DNA from: Pustulibacterium marinum
GTDB lineage: Bacteria; Bacteroidota; Bacteroidia; Flavobacteriales; Flavobacteriaceae
Direction of reading: 5' to 3'
Assembly: GCF_900116665.1 (NCBI RefSeq)
Contig: NZ_FPBK01000001.1
Coordinates: 124,001 to 188,000, forward strand
DNA: 64,000 nt
Positions 61,689 through 64,000 of the stretch are shown here, piece after piece; the stretch's first letter is position 1, and each line of letters starts with the position of its first letter. A model generated the notes under the pieces. The model searched no databases and was not told the DNA's origin. It saw nothing but the letters and a program-made list of their open reading frames with translations. Both the position numbers and the translations under genes were made by a program.

Positions 61689-61797
61689 CGAAATTCGTTT
61701 TTATTCGGCATGCAGTATTGCATGATTTATTTAAAAAATGAGTATAAACGAATTAGCTACTTAAAGCGCTTTGATTTTGTCAAAGCGCTTTTTGTTT
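61686..61797 (+). ncRNA. Candidate structured RNA ending in a perfect terminator
   Basis: The stretch folds on paper as nested stems: TAGC/GCTA and AATTCGTTT/AAACGAATT (61686-61700 with 61746-61759, small internal loop) enclose a hairpin CATGCA/TGCATG (61709-61724). Directly after comes a terminator with a 12-bp perfect stem (61763-61774 with 61780-61791) and a T-rich tail. No upstream gene on this strand needs that terminator. A small RNA, or an attenuator leader for the U32 gene, would fit. The 5' end is unknown, and no promoter consensus was found. Confidence 0.45.
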
Positions 61798-61804
61798 AAA
61801 AATG

Positions 61805-61812
61805 TATCTTTG
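61805..61812 (+). promoter_or_regulatory. -7 element TATCTTTG for the U32 gene
   Basis: A full match to TAnnTTTG followed by C, 25 bases before the ATG at 61838 and 10 bases after the terminator stem. It overlaps an earlier in-frame ATG at 61802, which is therefore not the start. Confidence 0.6.
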
Positions 61813-61837
61813 CAGCCTGAAAAATGCATTGATAGAT

Positions 61838-63079
61838 ATGACACCTACAGGAAAAATTGAATTAATGGCGCCGGCTGGTAATTTTGAAAGCTTACAAGCG
61901 GCCTTGGAGAATGGAGCAGATTCTGTATATTTTGGGGTAGAGCAACTAAACATGCGCGCCCGTGCAAGCATTAATTTTACAATTGATGATCTTGCAGAAA
62001 TAAGCCGTCGTTGTCAAGAAAAAAACGTGAGAACTTATCTTACGTTGAATACCATTATTTACGATCACGATCTTTCTATCATCAAAACCTTGCTAGATGC
62101 TGCAAAAGCAGCAGCTATTACTGCGGTTATTGTTATGGATCAAGCGGTGATTGCTTACGCAAGACAAATTGGGATGGAAATTCATATTTCAACCCAAATC
62201 AATATCACCAATATAGAAACCGTAAAATTCTACGCGATGTTTGCCGATACCATGGTAATGAGTCGTGAATTGAGTTTACGCCAGGTAAAGAAAATTTGTG
62301 ATCAGATTGAAAAAGAACAAATCAAAGGACCCAATGGCGAATTGGTAGAGATTGAAATTTTTGGTCATGGCGCTTTGTGTATGGCGGTTTCTGGTAAATG
62401 TTATTTGAGTTTACATTCGCACAATTCTTCTGCAAACCGTGGCGCTTGCAAACAAAACTGTAGAAAAAAATATACGGTAATCGATCAGGAAAGTGGTTTT
62501 GAGATTGAATTGGATAACGAATATATGATGTCTCCAAAAGACTTGTGTACGTTAGACTTTCTAGATCAAGTAATTGATGCCGGAGCCAAAGTTTTGAAAA
62601 TTGAAGGTAGAGGTAGAGCTCCGGAATATGTAGCAACAGTGATCAAAACCTATCGTGAAGCAATTGATGCGTATTACGAAGGAACGTATTCTAAAGAAAA
62701 AGTAGCCGATTGGATGGGCGAACTTGAAAAAGTGTACAACCGTGGTTTTTGGAGTGGTTACTATCTAGGCCAAAAATTAGGAGAATGGAGCGATGGTCCA
62801 GGATCGCAAGCTACTCAGAAGAAATTGTACATTGGTAAAGGAATGCACTATTTTCCGAAAGCAAATATTGCCGAATTTAAAATTGAAGCCTACGATTTAA
62901 AAATTGGCGATAAAATTTTAATCACTGGCCCAACAACCGGAGTAAAAGAGTTAGAGCTTACACAAATGATGGTGAACGATGAAAAATTGGATACTGCCAA
63001 AAAAGGCGATAGCTGTACGATTCCGTTAGATTTTAGAATCAGACTTTCCGATAAATTATACAAAATAGTGCAACAATAA
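61838..63079 (+). CDS. U32 peptidase-family tRNA hydroxylation protein (TrhP-like)
   Basis: A 413-residue protein from the ATG at 61838. The N-terminal TIM-barrel part starts KIELMAPAGNFESLQAALEN and has GADSVYFGVEQLNMRA. Four cysteines, C181, C188, C204 and C208, in ALCMAVSGKCYLSLHSH and GACKQNCRKK, fit an iron-sulfur cluster site. In E. coli TrhP (YegQ) and the related RlhA use such a site with prephenate for tRNA or rRNA hydroxylation. It overlaps the ferredoxin gene by one base. Its adjacency to trhO supports a tRNA U34 role. Confidence 0.85.
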   Translation: MTPTGKIELMAPAGNFESLQAALENGADSVYFGVEQLNMRARASINFTIDDLAEISRRCQEKNVRTYLTLNTIIYDHDLSIIKTLLDAAKAAAITAVIVMDQAVIAYARQIGMEIHISTQINITNIETVKFYAMFADTMVMSRELSLRQVKKICDQIEKEQIKGPNGELVEIEIFGHGALCMAVSGKCYLSLHSHNSSANRGACKQNCRKKYTVIDQESGFEIELDNEYMMSPKDLCTLDFLDQVIDAGAKVLKIEGRGRAPEYVATVIKTYREAIDAYYEGTYSKEKVADWMGELEKVYNRGFWSGYYLGQKLGEWSDGPGSQATQKKLYIGKGMHYFPKANIAEFKIEAYDLKIGDKILITGPTTGVKELELTQMMVNDEKLDTAKKGDSCTIPLDFRIRLSDKLYKIVQQ

Positions 63080-63309
63080 TGGTTGTAGTTACCTTACAGC
63101 GCGAAAAATGCATTGGTTGCAACTATTGTGTAGAAATGGCGCCCGCACAGTTTCAAATGTCTAAAAAAGACGGAAAAAGTGTGTTGCTGCATTCTACCGA
63201 AAAAAAGAGATTTCACACCATCAAATCTTTTGATGAATCCATTTTCGAAGAATGTGTGCAAGCACAAAAAGCTTGCCCGGTAAAAATCATTTCCACAAAA
63301 AAAGTGTAG
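63079..63309 (+). CDS. Small ferredoxin
   Basis: A 76-residue protein with C11, C14 and C17 (CIGCNYC), C59 and C66-Pro: one cluster-binding set CxxCxxC plus a distal CP, so a single [4Fe-4S] or [3Fe-4S] cluster. It begins with the last base of the U32 gene and probably supplies electrons to, or helps assemble, its iron-sulfur enzyme. Its stop codon is part of the -7 element of the next gene. Confidence 0.87.
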   Translation: MVVVTLQREKCIGCNYCVEMAPAQFQMSKKDGKSVLLHSTEKKRFHTIKSFDESIFEECVQAQKACPVKIISTKKV

Positions 63310-63314
63310 CTTTG
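63307..63314 (+). promoter_or_regulatory. -7 element TAGCTTTG for trhO
   Basis: Matches TAnnTTTG; the first three bases are the stop codon of the ferredoxin gene. It implies a leader of about 35 bases. No -33 TTG at the standard distance. Confidence 0.5.
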
Positions 63315-63356
63315 CACTTGAAAATTAAATCTTTAACCTTAAATAATTAGTATAGC

Positions 63357-64000
63357 ATGCAACTGTACAATACTTTAAGTGCTAAAGAAAGAGCAGAATT
63401 AATAGAGGCCGCTGGCAAAGAGCGGTTAACCATCTCTTTCTATCAGTACGCCAAAATTGAAAATCCACAACAATTCCGTGACGATTTGTTTGTGGTGTGG
63501 GATTCCTTAGATGTTTTAGGTAGAATTTACGTTGCTACAGAAGGCATCAACGCTCAACTTTCGGTGCCTGCCGATAATTTCAACGAGTTCAAAACACATT
63601 TAGATACCATTTCATTTTTAAAAGATGTTCGTTTGAACGTTGCCATTGAGCAAGACAACTTTTCGTTTTTAAAGCTAAAAGTGAAAGTTCGTGATAAAAT
63701 TGTTGCTGATGGATTGAATGACGATACATTTGATGTAACTAACAAAGGCGTGCATTTAGATGCCGTTAAATTCAACGAAATTCTAGAAGACCCAGATACG
63801 GTTTTGGTAGATATGCGTAACCATTATGAAAGTGAAATTGGTCATTTCAAAGGAGCTGTTACTCCTGATGTGGATACGTTTCGTGATTCGTTAGATTTGA
63901 TAGAAGAAGATCTTCGCGAGCATAAAGAAGACAAAAAACTAGTGATGTATTGTACGGGTGGAATCCGTTGCGAAAAAGCTTCTGCCTATTACAAGCACAA
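63357..64000 (+). CDS. trhO: tRNA uridine(34) hydroxylase TrhO, 5' part (runs off the window)
   Basis: The frame opens with ATG at 63357 (MQLYNTLSAKERAEL) and stays open for 214 codons to the end of the window, so the C-terminus is missing. After an N-terminal ferredoxin-like domain (VATEGINAQLSVP) comes a rhodanese domain with the block YCTGGIRCEKASAYY, the catalytic cysteine being near residue 199. TrhO (YceA family) makes 5-hydroxyuridine at tRNA position 34 using oxygen. It directly follows the U32 and ferredoxin genes. Confidence 0.93.
   Translation, partial: MQLYNTLSAKERAELIEAAGKERLTISFYQYAKIENPQQFRDDLFVVWDSLDVLGRIYVATEGINAQLSVPADNFNEFKTHLDTISFLKDVRLNVAIEQDNFSFLKLKVKVRDKIVADGLNDDTFDVTNKGVHLDAVKFNEILEDPDTVLVDMRNHYESEIGHFKGAVTPDVDTFRDSLDLIEEDLREHKEDKKLVMYCTGGIRCEKASAYYKH

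Noticed and set aside
61738-61764. Nine-codon frame MSINELAT inside the candidate structured RNA
   Set aside because: It lies within the pairing region of the stem and its bases are explained by the complementarity; no ribosome-binding signal or conservation evidence.
61479-61797. 6S RNA, SRP RNA, tmRNA or RNase P RNA
   Set aside because: None of the conserved sequence blocks of these RNAs was recognised; only an unknown nested stem is supported.

Overview
The window is a chromosomal stretch from a low-GC member of the Bacteroidota, almost certainly the family Flavobacteriaceae. Supporting signs are a SprE/PorW lipoprotein of the type IX secretion and gliding system, families typical of flavobacteria (DUF6909, DUF6341, DUF6427, DUF4254, DUF4292, DUF5687), an ATP synthase locus without atpD and atpC, and many genes preceded by the Bacteroidota -7 element TAnnTTTG instead of a Shine-Dalgarno sequence. 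No rRNA, tRNA, CRISPR array, prophage or intact insertion sequence was seen.

Layout. 1-4771: end of tex, tatA, an M23 peptidase, a GH3-type ligase and a DUF6909 protein. 4784-23837: a surface-polysaccharide locus with a Wzz-like protein, dTDP-L-rhamnose genes (rfbB, A, C, D), UDP-GlcNAc epimerase and dehydrogenase genes, a very AT-rich cassette of flippase, polymerase/ligase-like proteins and glycosyltransferases, a decayed IS982-family transposase, then the initiating sugar transferase, an aminotransferase and a 4,6-dehydratase. 23834-29762: purD, upp, a GT9 glycosyltransferase and a PaaE-like reductase, with three tail-to-tail overlaps. 29871-34482: a small outer membrane protein, then a PadR-controlled membrane/ABC operon. 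34622-43377: sprE, bactofilin and the ATP synthase genes atpZ, B, E, F, H, A, G. 43497-49434: flippase, dut, a nucleotidyltransferase, a TPR protein, a DUF4292 lipoprotein and an EnvC-like protein. 49439-57766: housekeeping genes, many on the minus strand (esterase, gpmA, e(P4) phosphatase, thioesterase, SPOR protein, trpS), plus dprA, a C1q-like protein and plsC. 57839-61478: a three-gene lipoprotein / ECF sigma / membrane-spanning anti-sigma-barrel operon, then recA. 61838-64000: a U32 peptidase-family tRNA hydroxylase homologue, a ferredoxin and the 5' part of trhO.

How the genes work together. The polysaccharide locus can make dTDP-L-rhamnose, a UDP-HexNAc uronate and a UDP-4-amino-4,6-dideoxy sugar, load the first sugar on undecaprenyl phosphate, extend it, flip it and polymerise it. 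The right end joins two independent routes to 5-hydroxyuridine at tRNA position 34. The sigma / anti-sigma-barrel pair has the layout of a dual-membrane-spanning envelope sensor.

Most unusual non-coding observations: a run of small hairpins that present CCCC in their loops upstream of the C1q-like gene (56067-56300); a nested stem structure with its own perfect terminator between recA and the U32 gene (61602-61797); the IS982 remnant (18918-19260); a 13-bp perfect stem between atpE and atpF; and a terminator whose T-tract runs straight into the next start codon (51929-51950).
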